Below are positions 36,287-47,800 of a stretch of 64,000 nucleotides of DNA, piece after piece (positions within the stretch are counted from its first letter, which is position 1; each line of letters begins with the position of its first letter). The stretch spans positions 19,971,001-20,035,000 of the forward strand of contig NC_133036.1 in the NCBI RefSeq assembly GCF_048771995.1. The letters run 5' to 3'. The stretch is from Taeniopygia guttata (taxonomy: Eukaryota > Chordata > Aves > Passeriformes > Estrildidae). A model generated the notes under the pieces. It did no database searches. It was not told where the DNA came from and saw only the letters and a list, made by a program, of their open reading frames with translations. Made by a program: the position numbers and the translations under genes.

Positions 36287-36770
36287 GGTGTCCCCATGTG
36301 TGTCCCCAGGTGTGTGCCCTCAGTGTGTCCCCAGTGTGCCCCCAGTGTGTCCCCAGTGTGTCCCCAGTGTGTCCCCATGTGTCCCCAGTGTGTCCCCAGT
36401 GTGTCCCCAGTGTGCCCCCAGTGTGTCCCCAATGTGCCCCCAGTGTGTTCCCAGTGTGTCCCCAGGTGTGCCCAGTGTGTCCCCAGGTGTGTCCCCATGT
36501 GTCCCCATGTGTCCCCAGTGTGTCCCCATGTGTCCCCAGTGTGCCCATGTGTCCCCAGTGTGTCCCCAGTGTGTCCCCAGTGTGTCCCCATGTGTCCCCA
36601 GTGTGTCCCCATGTGTCCCCAGTGTGCCCCCAGTGTGCCCCCAGTGTGTCCCCAGTGTGTCCCCAGTGTGTCCCCATGTGTCCCCAGTGTGTCCCCAGTG
36701 TGTCCCCAGTGTGTCCCCAGCTGTGACCCCACTGTTCCCCCAGTGTGTCCCCATGTGTCCCCAGTGTTGT
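36287..36770. repeat. Minisatellite, 11-bp unit CCCCAGTGTGT
   Basis: About 44 copies of CCCCAGTGTGT with 10-bp CCCCATGTGT variants. The minus strand reads GGGGACACACT repeated, so four-G tracts recur every 10-11 nt. It generates open frames of up to 300 codons on both strands, rich in Cys-Pro-Ser-Val or Gly-His-Thr, which are not genes. It lies within putative CDH5 intron 1, G-rich on the sense strand. Confidence 0.95.
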
Positions 36771-37152
36771 ACCTCTGCTCCCGCTCCCCTCCGTGCCGCT
36801 GCCGGGGCTCCCGTGGGACAGGAGCTGAGGGCACCCAGTGGCAACAGGAACTGGGGAGGTCCTCAAACCCCAGTGACACTGAGAACAGCTGCCTAAGGAA
36901 ATCGTGCAATTTTGACTCAGAGGAATCTTTTTTTTTTTTCTTTTTTTGCATTTTCAGATGTAATTTGTGGCGGGGCAGGACTGTGTTTCTGTGTCTGTCA
37001 CATGTCCCAGCAAGGCACACAGCTCTTTCCTGAGAACACTCTGCTGCTTGTTCCTTTCCACCTTGCTGAGCTGATTTCAACAGGCCTTGTGCCTACCTGG
37101 GGCTGGATTTTTGATTGTCCTTGGTTCGGTTTTATACCTGTGAGAAGTGATT

Positions 37153-37340
37153 TCCACTGATGACTAAACAGTCTGGGGTGCAAATGCCTGCCTGGAACTG
37201 GTTCTAAAATTCCATTTTGTGTGCAATGATGGTACCTTGAAGTAGATAGCCACTGTGAAGACTAAACAATCTGGAGTGCAAATGTCTGCCTGAAAACCAA
37301 TTGGAAAATGACATTCTACTTGGGATAGTACCTTTGAATG
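37153..37340. repeat. Degenerate tandem duplication, about 98-bp period
   Basis: Both halves contain GACTAAACA(G/A)TCTGG(G/A)GTGCAAATG, TCTGCCTG or CCTGCCTG, and GTACCTT(T)GAA in the same order. The copies have diverged by point changes and small gaps. Confidence 0.75.
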
Positions 37341-40300
37341 AACAGATGCTTGAGCAATATCTTAAGCAAACTTGCTACTTTAAAAATATCAGTGTTGTGA
37401 GAGCTCTCGTGCTACATTTGGTGCTGCTCAGTTCTTGGTGTTGATGCTGCAGCAGTGTATAAACACAGGTGAGGATGTAATTCAGCACTTCCCATTTGGG
37501 CTCCTCATATTTTCTTTCCAAGGAAAAGGAGAATTAATTCTAATCTGAAATTGCTTTGTGATTTGAGCTTCAAGTTTCTGGCAGGCCTGGGGAAACTATT
37601 AATGACTTATTTTCCTGCCTGTTCAGCTCATCAGAAAGTTTCTCCTGGATAATGCAAAATACAACTTGACCTTATGGGTGGATGGAGCCCCCAGCTAGGA
37701 CAAATTTCTCTTTTGGAAATGAAGAAATTTGACTATAAAAGACCTATAAGTACTTTCTTTGTATACATTAAATGTTTATTGCCTTGGTGGAAAACAGGCA
37801 GCCAAGTAGTGCTCCAAGTCTTTCTGTTATCTCAGACACAGAACTGGGAAGAAAATTAGGGAGGCAAGACCTGGTTTGGTGGTTTTTTTCAATTTTTTTC
37901 CCTTATTTTTATTCTCTTTTTTTTTTTTTCCTTTTCTTTTTCTTTTCAAAGAAGCAAAGCCAAGTCAGTGAGTGACAACTTGTGTCCTAAAGATGGATGA
38001 GCAGCAAAAATGAATCTACCCAAGAGTCCTCCCAGAGATCCTGACAGCTCTGCTTGTATTTTAGTGAGTGCCCTGCTGGTTTAAAGTGCTGCAGTGAATC
38101 CTGAGAGAAGGCAGAGTGAGAGGTGAAAATCAGAAATGTATGGTCCAAGAAGATTTTGGTTGTAAACAGAATAAGTGAGGAAGGAAGATCCCTTTAGTTC
38201 GTTGCTGATAAATCTGAGTTGAGATTTGAGAGGGTCCTGTCAGACAGTGAAGCACCAAAATCTCAAAGGTGGAAGGATTTTTAACCTCTGCTGGTTTCTC
38301 TCAATTTCTAGTTAGCCTTCTCTTAATATGCATTTTCTAAAAACTTTCAAAAGCATATTTGCAGTTTGGAGGGTGCTGAGTATGCTCCTGCCTGATTTGT
38401 ATCTGATAAAGAACAGATACAATTTATTGAATGTATGTTTCTGGTGTAGGTTCAATTTCCTGTTCACAAATACACATTTGCTTGGCTTAGATCTTGATTT
38501 CCCTTTACATAACACCTGCACAGCTCAGAATCAGCTCTGAAATTGGCTTCTGTTAGAATTCAAGAAAACCTTAAAGAATTTCTGTTCCTGGGAACATTTG
38601 GGAGAGATGGGATGATAGATTGTGCCTGATTGTCCTGTGGTGTATTGGTACCTGTAGCCTTTTGTGGATAGTGTTAATTTAAGTGTGTCTGGGGATCTGA
38701 AACTCTTCTGTTTGTGGAAATGAATCCTTACATGATCTAATAAAATAAGACCTGGAGTGTCTGTACAAAATGTGCAACTTCCACCTGGGTCAAGAAAATC
38801 TAGGATTTTTCTGTGTCATGTCAAAAATCTTACCCAGGAAAATAAGCCACCCCAGAGGGGCTGCTCCTGTAGGTCACATGCCCAAGCTTTGATTCCTATT
38901 CTCATTTTTAATCAAATAATTTTCCTGTCAATCTGAAGTAATCTGTTTTTTTATCTGAGTTTCTTTCTTGTAAATCTGGTAATTGAGGAGCAAATTAAGC
39001 ATATGTTAATGTTTCAGTTACTGGACTGTTCATGGACCTTAAGGAAGGACTATTTTGGTGCACTCTTGAACTGAGGGTTGTTTGCTGTGGATGACATATG
39101 AGATGGAGGTAAAACAATGCTTTGGAGTCATTAAAATGAACAGTGACAGTACAGATTTTCTTCTCATCAGACTGGTGATGCAGCTAATTGTTGTTTTAGG
39201 GGATGACTGTTTTTCTGTGGCCATCCTGGTATGTCCAGCAAGAAATCCCATCTTGGTAAATCTGCTGACCTTCTGCCCAGAACAGAAACAGAGGCAGAAG
39301 TCTGTCAGAGCCACGCTCAGTCTGAGTGAGTCTTTAACAATCTTCCTCATTTTCCACCCTCAGCAGGCAGCTCTGTCTCCTGCCAAGTGCAGAATCCCTG
39401 GCTTTGCTCATTGTTCCTGATAATGTTAGTTGTCACCACAGAAGCTGTAGAGACACTTGGGAGCTGATGGGAACCAGTTTGGAACGGGACACATACAAAG
39501 CACAAAGCACTGAAATGTTCTGGTGCTGCTTGTGAAGTAAAGTCACATAATGCTTTACTTTCCCTGAAGTATTCCCAAAATGGATTAGAGTCCTTTAAAT
39601 AAGTGGTATTGTCCAGTCTTCCCATGCATAAAGCCTTTTACTTCATGTAAAAATGTCAGTCCAAAATATAACGAGGGATAAAATATGCTTAAGCACAGTG
39701 CCGAGTATAAACACAGCTGTGGAAATATTTCTGATTAAATTATTAAACCAAATTTTGATTTTGTTTCATAGCAAATAAAAATATCACCATAAACAGAAAA
39801 TTTTTGCTTTCCTGTAGTTGTTGACAGCATTAATCCCATGGAGTTTAAGTCCCCTACTCTGCTGTAGCTTTTTACAGCCTCTGGTCCCTTGGAGCAGGTT
39901 TATGAGGCTGAGTGAGGAGCAGGGGTGTTTTGATGTTTAGGGAATGTGCTGAAATCCACAGGCAGAGTTTAGGGGTTGGCACAGAATATTCTCACCTCAT
40001 CATCTGTCACACAGATTCTGTGCTGTCTGGTTTAGAGCATTCCATTTATTACAATCAGAAATCCCACAATATCTATGACTGGTATGATTTATTTACTTGG
40101 CAGATGTTGCAGGGTGAAACAAACAATCAAATGATAGAAAATTTGCTCTTGGCCACATGTCTTGTGGTGACAGTTGTCAAATGCTTTTGAAGGCAGAGCC
40201 ATTGTGGGGGTTAACTCTGGGTTAAGTGCAGCCCTTCTGCTCTGAAGTGAGCTGATAAGATGGGTGGGATCACCCTGCATGCATAGTTTGGAACTGCAGA

Positions 40301-42602
40301 CATTTCCCTCTCTAAATTCCTTGTCCAAGATAACGAGGAAGATACCTGACATCTGGATTAATTATTGATAAAGACAGATGTTGAAAATAGTGATGAAGTG
40401 CCAGTGTTGTAGACAGGCAAAGAACTTATTTCCTTCCTTGTATCCAAAAGCAAATTCCAGGGATGTTCAGGTGTACTCTCCCTGGGCAGGGGCTCTCTCA
40501 GCCTCAGGGACATATTTACCTGGCTGTAGATCCAGCTTTTTTCCTTGCTTTGTCTGAGCCAATTTCCTTTTGCTATCCCAGACTGAGGTGGCTCAGTGAG
40601 ACAGAGAGAGGTGCAGGAATCTCCCTGAACCCCCCTCATCCCCAGCACCCCCCACTCTGATGCTGCTTGAATTTGGGGGAGCAGGAGGACAAGAGAATCC
40701 TCAAAAAAAAAAAAAAAATTGCTCATTCCAGCGCAGAAGTGGAATAGTTTGGGCATCCTGGAGGTGCTTGTGATCATTGAAAAGATTTCTCCAGCCTCTC
40801 TGACCAGGAGCTTTGCTGCCTACAATAAATAGTTGCACCTTTCAGACTGGGTCTGTTTTGGTGCTTCCCCTGGTTAGCTCAGCTCTACAGAGCTTGGCTG
40901 AAGCTGCCATTGAGTTTGGCCAAGATGAAAGAATACAAGGTACTTATAAGAATAATGTATTGAAGAGCTTTATCCACTTCCCCTTGGCATCCACATAAAT
41001 CCTTACTATCAGACAGACCTCCTAGTGCAGAGGTCCAGCTGAGCCCCCCTCACTAAGGAAAAGTCTCTGTCCTTTGAGGAATCACTTGCAATAAATATGA
41101 TTTTTAAAAGAGTACAACATAGCCATGTTTACAGCAGATAAGATTTTTTTTTTCTCCATGTTTTTCTTTAACAAAAGCTCAGGAGCAAAAATACCTGTGT
41201 GAAACACGAGCGTCGTGTCCAGGTCCCAATAACTGATATTTACTGCCCTAATAGTAATCTGCAGCAGAGAAACCCTGCTTAGCTGCCTGTGTGTGCTCAT
41301 TCCTTTGTCCAGAGTGTTCTCTGGGGCAGCTGAATTAATTAGTATTTCCTCTGAAAATTAACGTTGTGGCAGATAAAGAAAACATGTACATAGATCTCTT
41401 GTTTTCTGTCTGGGCAAGAGGCTAAAAAAACAGGGTGTGTCTGGATAGATTTTGTTTAGTGTTCTGTATTTTTCTCCCTTTTTAGAATGTCCCATTCAAA
41501 TGTCAGTTCATTCTTCTCTATTTCCTGCCCTTATCCAACAGACTTGTAGACCAGGCTTAATTAACTTTAAACCTTTTATGTCCATCCCTACAGTTACAGT
41601 CCTTTCCTGGAACACTTCCATTGTGTTATTGTATTATGTGTTGCGAGATGATGTAAATGATATTATTACTGCTCTTGTGAATTTACCATGAGTCTTCCAC
41701 TAGTTTCAGTTACAGTTGAGCTCTTCAGGAAAATTCCATCTTTAAATCAAAATAAAACTAAGGCAGCAAATTTCCTCTTTAATGTGCTGATAAAGGAAAG
41801 CTGGAGAGCCTGAAAATACAAGCCCCAGACATAGGGAAGCTTCAAAAGATGAGGAAAGCTGTTGTAAATTGCGTGACTCTCTTCTGTGTGGATTTGTTTC
41901 TATGTGAGAGTGGTTGTGATTTAACAAAGATATTTCTTAAGCTGTGGTGGAACTTTTTTTTCTCTTTAGAGGCTGTGTAAGTGGAACATTTATTTCTGCC
42001 ACAGCTCACGTTTTAATCACAGGCACTAAAAGCCCCCTTCTGGTGTAAATAAGCCCTTTCTCTTCATCTGAAGAAGCTGCAGGTCATTTCATATTTGGCA
42101 GGTGATGCAGCTCATCACTTCACAGCAGGAAAATGAGAAAATATATTCCACAGAGAATGGGTCCCTTTCTTCCTGTTTGTGGGTGAAGTCATGTCCAAGT
42201 GCAACTCAGTAACTCGAGTATCTCTTCTAATCCTAAACTTTTACCAAAGCTGCTGCTGGCAAGTCCAGGGTACAAAGCAAAGGGTTTGTTAAATGGTGCT
42301 ACAGAGGATGGAGCTCTGTAAGTGAAAGTTCCATCCTGGTGGATCACATTTCTGTAAAATGAACCCACTGCAAAAAGCATTCCAGCTCTCCTCCCTTCTT
42401 AATTTGTGTGCTGGGTAAGTGTCTGGAGTGCCCTGACCATCTGAGTGATACTATAATGTGCAATCATTGTTTCTGCTTTAATGAGAGCCATACCCCTAAA
42501 TTAACAAAATACACAAAATCATTTTAGCTTTGGGTTCCTAGGGGAGGTGTTGAAAACTCTGATACATTATGATTAATATTGATTGCCTGGCCTAATCCTA
42601 AC

Positions 42603-42657
42603 ATAGAATCACAGAATTATTAAAGTTGGAAAAGGTCTTTAAGATCATCAAGTCATG
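42603..42657 (-). mobile_element. Short CR1 LINE 3' end
   Basis: The plus strand reads CATAGAATCACAGAATTAT then GTTGGAAAAGGTCTTTAAGA, the reverse complement of the CR1 3' end. About 55 bp is recognisable. Confidence 0.75.
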
Positions 42658-45600
42658 GGTAAACTGATTCTCTTGCAGCCAGACTATTTATATCTGAAAG
42701 ATAATGTCAGCAAAAGCCAGAAAGAGAATGCAAATCCCTTCTGAATTCAGGTCTAGGGCTGGAGGTAGAGGCAGGGACTATCCCACAACAGAATGGAGAA
42801 GCCAACCAAAAGCTCTGTGCTAGTGGAGATGCTGCTGATGGAGCTGAGTCCATCACAGGAACCATTCCCATCAATGGCAGGATTTCCTATCATTTGCAGG
42901 ACAGCAGCACCAGGCCCTTGGTCTCCTCAAGCCAAATGCTGTGTAGCAGCCTTTGTGCTCCTTGAGGAGTCCCAGAGCACAGATTCACAGCAGATAGCAT
43001 CCTTAAAGGAAGGGGAAAAGGAAGACTGCTGCTACCAGAGCATGGCTCAGAAACATGGGACAAAGGCAGGAGAAGGAATTTGGTGGAAGTGGAATTTCCC
43101 TTCCCACTGTCATGCACAATGAGACCAAGGGCCCTGTGTGCTGCATGAGCCCCCTTGTCCCTGCTGAGCTCTGCCAGGGGTCAGGGGCACGCTGCAGGTG
43201 GGGCTGGCTGGGCTGGGAGGGAAATGGGCAGAGGCAGAGGTGTCACTGCTGCTGTGTCCTTTGGAACAGAGGGGGGACATAGACAGAGGCCTCTGGTGCC
43301 TCAAGCTGTGGCAGAGGAGGCTGGGGAAACTGGGCAGGAACAGAAGGGCCTTTGTGACAACTGGGACAATAAAGTGACCTCTTTGGGTTTCAAAAATGAG
43401 GACCTGAAAACATTTTTGCCTTTTCGTCTACCTCTAACTACAGTGGAGCTCTGTAAGTCCTTACATTTCAGGTAGCAATGCTGGGGCACTCTTTTCTCTC
43501 TGCTGCTCTTTGGGATGGTACCTGTGCCATTTCCCTAGTTTGTGCAGGTAACCATGCTTGCATGTCTCTAAAATATCAGTCATTTTTCGTGGTAACTTCT
43601 GGACTTCTGTGGACAATACCTGATAAATCTTTCAAATCCAGCTGCTAATCTATTGTAAGAGTTTTGCTCTCTGTCTCACACAAAAATACTTGTCTGGAGA
43701 AAAGTCTTCCAGAGCGTCTGTTCAGCTCTTGACTCAGGTTTACAGGTTATAAACCTTTAAAGGGATATTCTCAGGGCACCAAAACTGAAGTGTAGGCAGT
43801 GCCATGGAGGGATAGGTTGCCTTTGTGCCCTTCTCCTGTCTTTGCCAGCCCTGGAAATCCCAGGTCTTCAGCTGCTCCAGGTCCTTCCAATGTCCTAATT
43901 AGCAGCTGGGAGGGCTGGGCCCCACATCTCCCTGCCTGCCCAACAGAGGTGTCCAGCAGCAAATGCACAGATCAGACCCACGGCACAAACAACTTCCCTT
44001 CCAGGAGATGACAGAACTTAGCACATTCAGCAAAAGATTGCATTCAAAAACCAGCCAGTTCCATTCTTATTGACAGATCTGGAATTCAGATGCAGATGAG
44101 TGAAAATCAAATGAAAGGGGCTAATTTGTATTCCTGCACTGAGGAGCTGCAAACAGGTTCTTCACAATGTTTTATTAATTTTTCATATTTCAAGGCCAGC
44201 CTCACTGCAGTGTTCAGGAGGTGCAGTGGTGTGATGAGGAATTCTGAGCAGGTCTCTGGGGGCAGCTCAGAGCCCTGGGGATGGTTGGAGCCCTAGGAAA
44301 GGGGCACAGCAAAGGGCACAGGGAGCTGTGGCACAGCCAGGGATGTGGCAGGAGCCCAGGGCTCAGCAGGGAGAGCCAGACTTTGGCACTCTTGAATTGG
44401 GATGGGATAAAAGCCCAGGGGTTCCTTGGCTGGGATCCATCCTGGGAGGCACCAGCTCAGGCTGTTCTGTGTTCCTGCGCTGGGAATAAATGGCATTATG
44501 GAATGAGATGTCTGAGACTCTGCCATGGGAGACCTGGGCTGGAACTGGGCAGGAATCCTGGTGTGACAGAGGGTGTGCGTAGGGAGCCAAGTGGGACCTG
44601 TTGGGTCCTGGGGCTGGGAAGGGGCTCCAGCCCCAGCAGGGACAGTCTGGGGTGGGAGTGGGGCTGCTGAGTCCCTCCTGGATGGCTGCACAGGGGAGTT
44701 TCCTGAGCTGGTGTGCCTTCATTTCTAAACATGCCTTCATTTTGCACAGGTTTATTCCCAGCATTTCTTGGGGGGACCCCTGGGTTTGCAGGGACTCTGC
44801 TGGGGCCAGGCTCTGGCGCAGATCCCTGAAGTTCCTCAGCAGCACAGCCCGTGGCTCCTGGCCATGACAGTGACACCAGAGGGTTTGTTTTCTGTGTTTG
44901 CTACACCTGCATGGCCCTTGGCAGAGCAGAGCCCTGAAGGGAAGCCCACAGAAACCTTTACCATGGCTCAAAAGAGTGTCCAGCTCTGGGCTCACCAAGC
45001 TCTGTGTGGGAGCTGCTCTGGTGGCTGTGGGATGGGCACCTCTGTCCCAGCAAATCTCCAGTCTGCCCCAATAATCCCTGTCTGCTGTGCTTCGGGGAGG
45101 AAGGGAAACCACTCACACCTGTGCTAAACTCTGAGGGGTTTTCAGTTTGTAAACTCACAAGGATAACAAGGGAAACCCATTTGTCAAATTAAAAAAAAAC
45201 AAAAAAAAAAAACAAAGAAAAAAAAAGTACCAAATTAATTTAATGCCCAACAAATTTCTCACAAAGGGAACCTCTTATTTTCTTCTTGGGAACCTCTGAA
45301 TTAAACTTGTAGAATCTGAGCAAAACCTGGAATTATGATGAAAATACAATGAGGATTCCTTACAGAAAGGTCAGCTGCCAGAAATAATCAGCTATCTTGA
45401 TTCTGTGAACCTCTGCTCTTTTAGAAAACAAAAAATATTTTCTGGCCTGATTTAAGCCTGTAGTTCTGTAGACACATACCCAGAAAAGGAAAGAGTTTTA
45501 GGAAAGTTTTTCTATTTTGAATTTGAAATATTAATTGAAGTAATTTATTTATGAGGGACAGTGAAGTCCTTTGTTCCATAAGTGCTGTAAATCACTTTCT

Positions 45601-47526
45601 GAATCGTGGTTTCTGACCATGCCCCGTGATTTTTACCTCTATCCTGTTTTCAGGCAGTTTCCCTCAGCAGAGGCAGGATGTGAGGCAAAGCTGGCAGCAG
45701 AGCTGTTAACTCTGCCCTGCCTCTGTGCCCCACATCCTGCGAGCTGCATGTTGCTCAGGGACATGCTCTTCTTCCAGGACTCAATTTCAGTGTTAACATT
45801 TGTTTTAAAAATGTTCAAAGAACACTTTTATGGTCTTCTGTTAAAGAGAAAAGCTTTGGGAAATGCTTCTCGTTGCATTGCAGTGCAGCTGTAGCAGTCT
45901 GAAAAATAACCCAGGTTTGTGGCTTTGTGGGCAAATCAGGAACGATTCTTTTAAATTGAGTTTATCCTTTGCTTTCAAATTAATTTGTTTTATTACTTGT
46001 AAATGCACATTATTCTCTCTAGCATACTGTACTATTCCAAGGCTTTCCTATGCTAAATGCATCCTGTGTCCTTTTCTCCTGTGGGTCACCCTTTATTTAA
46101 GGATAAAAGGTTACTCCTGGAGATACCAGAGATAAATTTCAAGTCAGCATTTCTGTGATTTGTTTCTGGTATATGGGTTGTTGTTACCAGGCACACATTA
46201 ACCTAAGATGAGAAGGTTTTGTAAATCATTGGAGCATCCTTGCTTTTGTCTAATATATTTTCCTGCATGAACATCGATAATCCTGTGTGCTTTTACAAAT
46301 GCTGATCTAATGATTTATATTCACAGGAGGCAGAGAAACATTGATTAACTCTACCTTTGTTAACTGCAGAAACGCCAACTTGGAATGTTTTTGGGAGCTA
46401 AGAATGAAAGAGATTTTCTCACAGAAATTAATCTTCTTCCATATCTTTTTTCCCTTGCATTTCTTTCCTTCCTTTATCTTTATTACAGTGTGACAGCCAG
46501 CACGGTGAGGTGCTGTGGACACTGACAGTCCTACTATTGCAGAATAGATTTCTTAGAGAAGAACCACTATCAGCTCATCTCTTATGCATAACTGCTTTGT
46601 CTCTGCAAGCTGCACAGCGAGCTTGTTAGTTCAGGGACCTGCTACACCTGCTCTAGGACAAGATAAAAGCCTTTTCAAACAACTTTTTGTGTCAAGACAC
46701 TGCTCATAAAATAACCCATCAGAAAAAAGATGGGTCTTTTTGAACCATTGAGATCAAGAAACCTCTGGAATAAGAATTACTGGTCTTTTAGAACAGGGTC
46801 TGTAAAACCTGGTACTCCAGAGTTATGGTGTTAAAGTACCTGGGACTCTTTAAACTTGGGAATTAGGAGACCAAATCACTGACCTGGATTTGTATAAACT
46901 CCCCTCTCAGCTGTAAACAGATATGCCAGTGCACACGGTGGCTGTCGCCTCTCAGCCCTGGGCACAGGAAGGACCCCCACCTTACAGACAGACCCCAAAT
47001 CCACCCCACTTCAATAAAACATTTGCATCAAATCCCAGCCCAGCACACCTCTGCTCACTGAAATCAGTCCTGGAGCTGCACCTGCTCACACCAGGAGGGA
47101 ATCCCTTCCTAAAGGCTTCACAGGTGCAATTGGCAGCATAATCTCCACCTCTTTTCCATTGTAGATGAACGTTGGCAACACAATCTAAATATTACAAAGC
47201 AATACTCAAAAAAACCATGAAATGTCTCTCTCTTTTTTTTTTTTTTTTTTTTAATAACCTGGGAATATTATGGTATAGCCCAAGAAAGCCAGAGATTTTC
47301 CTCTTGCAGTGTCAATTGTAAACAGCTCTGCTGTTTGTATTTAACTTGGTGAGGGTGCCATCAGTGTAATGCCCAAAGGATTTGGTGGATATGTATAATA
47401 TTCATAGCCCATTTGCTGGTATTTCCTAACTTATTTAAGACATTAGAAAGTAATTTCGGTTGAGGTAAAAAACCCCTTGAAATGAACTTCATGGCTGAAG
47501 GACAGAAAATAACATTTGTCTCTTAC

Positions 47527-47640
47527 CCGAGTCCGAGGCGGCAGAGCTTCGATGTGGCACCAAATCAGGCAAACTAAACCCAACAGTATCCCAAAATGTT
47601 AAGCAAAATACAAAAAATGAAGATCAAATAGAAAAATCTA
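47527..47640 (-). other. CDH5: Putative noncoding exon 1 of CDH5
   Basis: On the minus strand a CpG-bearing segment (GCTCTGCCGCCTCGGACTC) ends in a perfect donor, CGG|gtaagag, at 47527/47526, inside otherwise AT-rich, CpG-poor DNA. CDH5 in mammals has a noncoding first exon separated from the ATG exon by a long first intron. The acceptor at 32082 immediately before the ATG exon needs such a partner. There is no upstream ATG in the last 50 nt. The 5' limit is arbitrary because the start site cannot be read. Confidence 0.5.
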
Positions 47641-47800
47641 CTTCTCTTTTCGTTAAGCAATACTGGGAGTGTTCAGCTCTCCAGTCTCCAAGGTTTTCCA
47701 GCTGGGAGTCAGCCTTTCCCATCCTGCATCCCGGCATCCTGTTATTGTTCCAAGTCTTACTAATGCAGTGAGAAAAGGGAGTGGAGGAAACAAGATAAAG
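47641..47800 (-). promoter_or_regulatory. CDH5: Putative CDH5 endothelial promoter with ETS, FOX-like and GATA motifs
   Basis: Directly upstream of the putative exon 1. Minus strand: AATAACAGGATG (47746-47735), an ETS core next to a forkhead-like sequence, then further GGAT/GGAA cores within 47705-47730. Plus strand: GAGGAAACAAGATAA (47784-47798), with an ETS core, AACAA and an AGATAA GATA site. ETS factors are established activators of VE-cadherin, and clustered FOX and ETS sites are known in endothelial enhancers. The motifs are visible; function is inferred. Confidence 0.4.

Larger units (their letters stand above)
32082..47526 (-). other. CDH5: Putative CDH5 intron 1 (about 15.4 kb)
   Basis: No supported coding sequence. 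It holds poly-T tracts (32584-32602, 47231-47252), a 13-bp hairpin at 35587-35617, an 11-bp-period C/G-skewed minisatellite at 36287-36770, a degenerate tandem duplication at 37153-37340, a CR1 fragment near 42603-42657 and a GC-rich stretch at about 44200-45130. Open frames there, including a 249-codon one at 44363-45112 minus, show no recognisable domains and overlap open frames on the other strand. Its status as an intron depends on the exon 1 call. Confidence 0.45.

Noticed and set aside
36131-37080. Cys-Pro-rich 300-codon plus frame and Gly-His-Thr 280-codon minus frame
   Set aside because: Products of the CCCCAGTGTGT minisatellite; open on both strands and purely repetitive.
44363-45112. 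249-codon minus-strand frame, longest nonrepetitive one
   Set aside because: GC-rich DNA with overlapping open frames on both strands, no domain or family resemblance and no exon structure. Kept only as a note.
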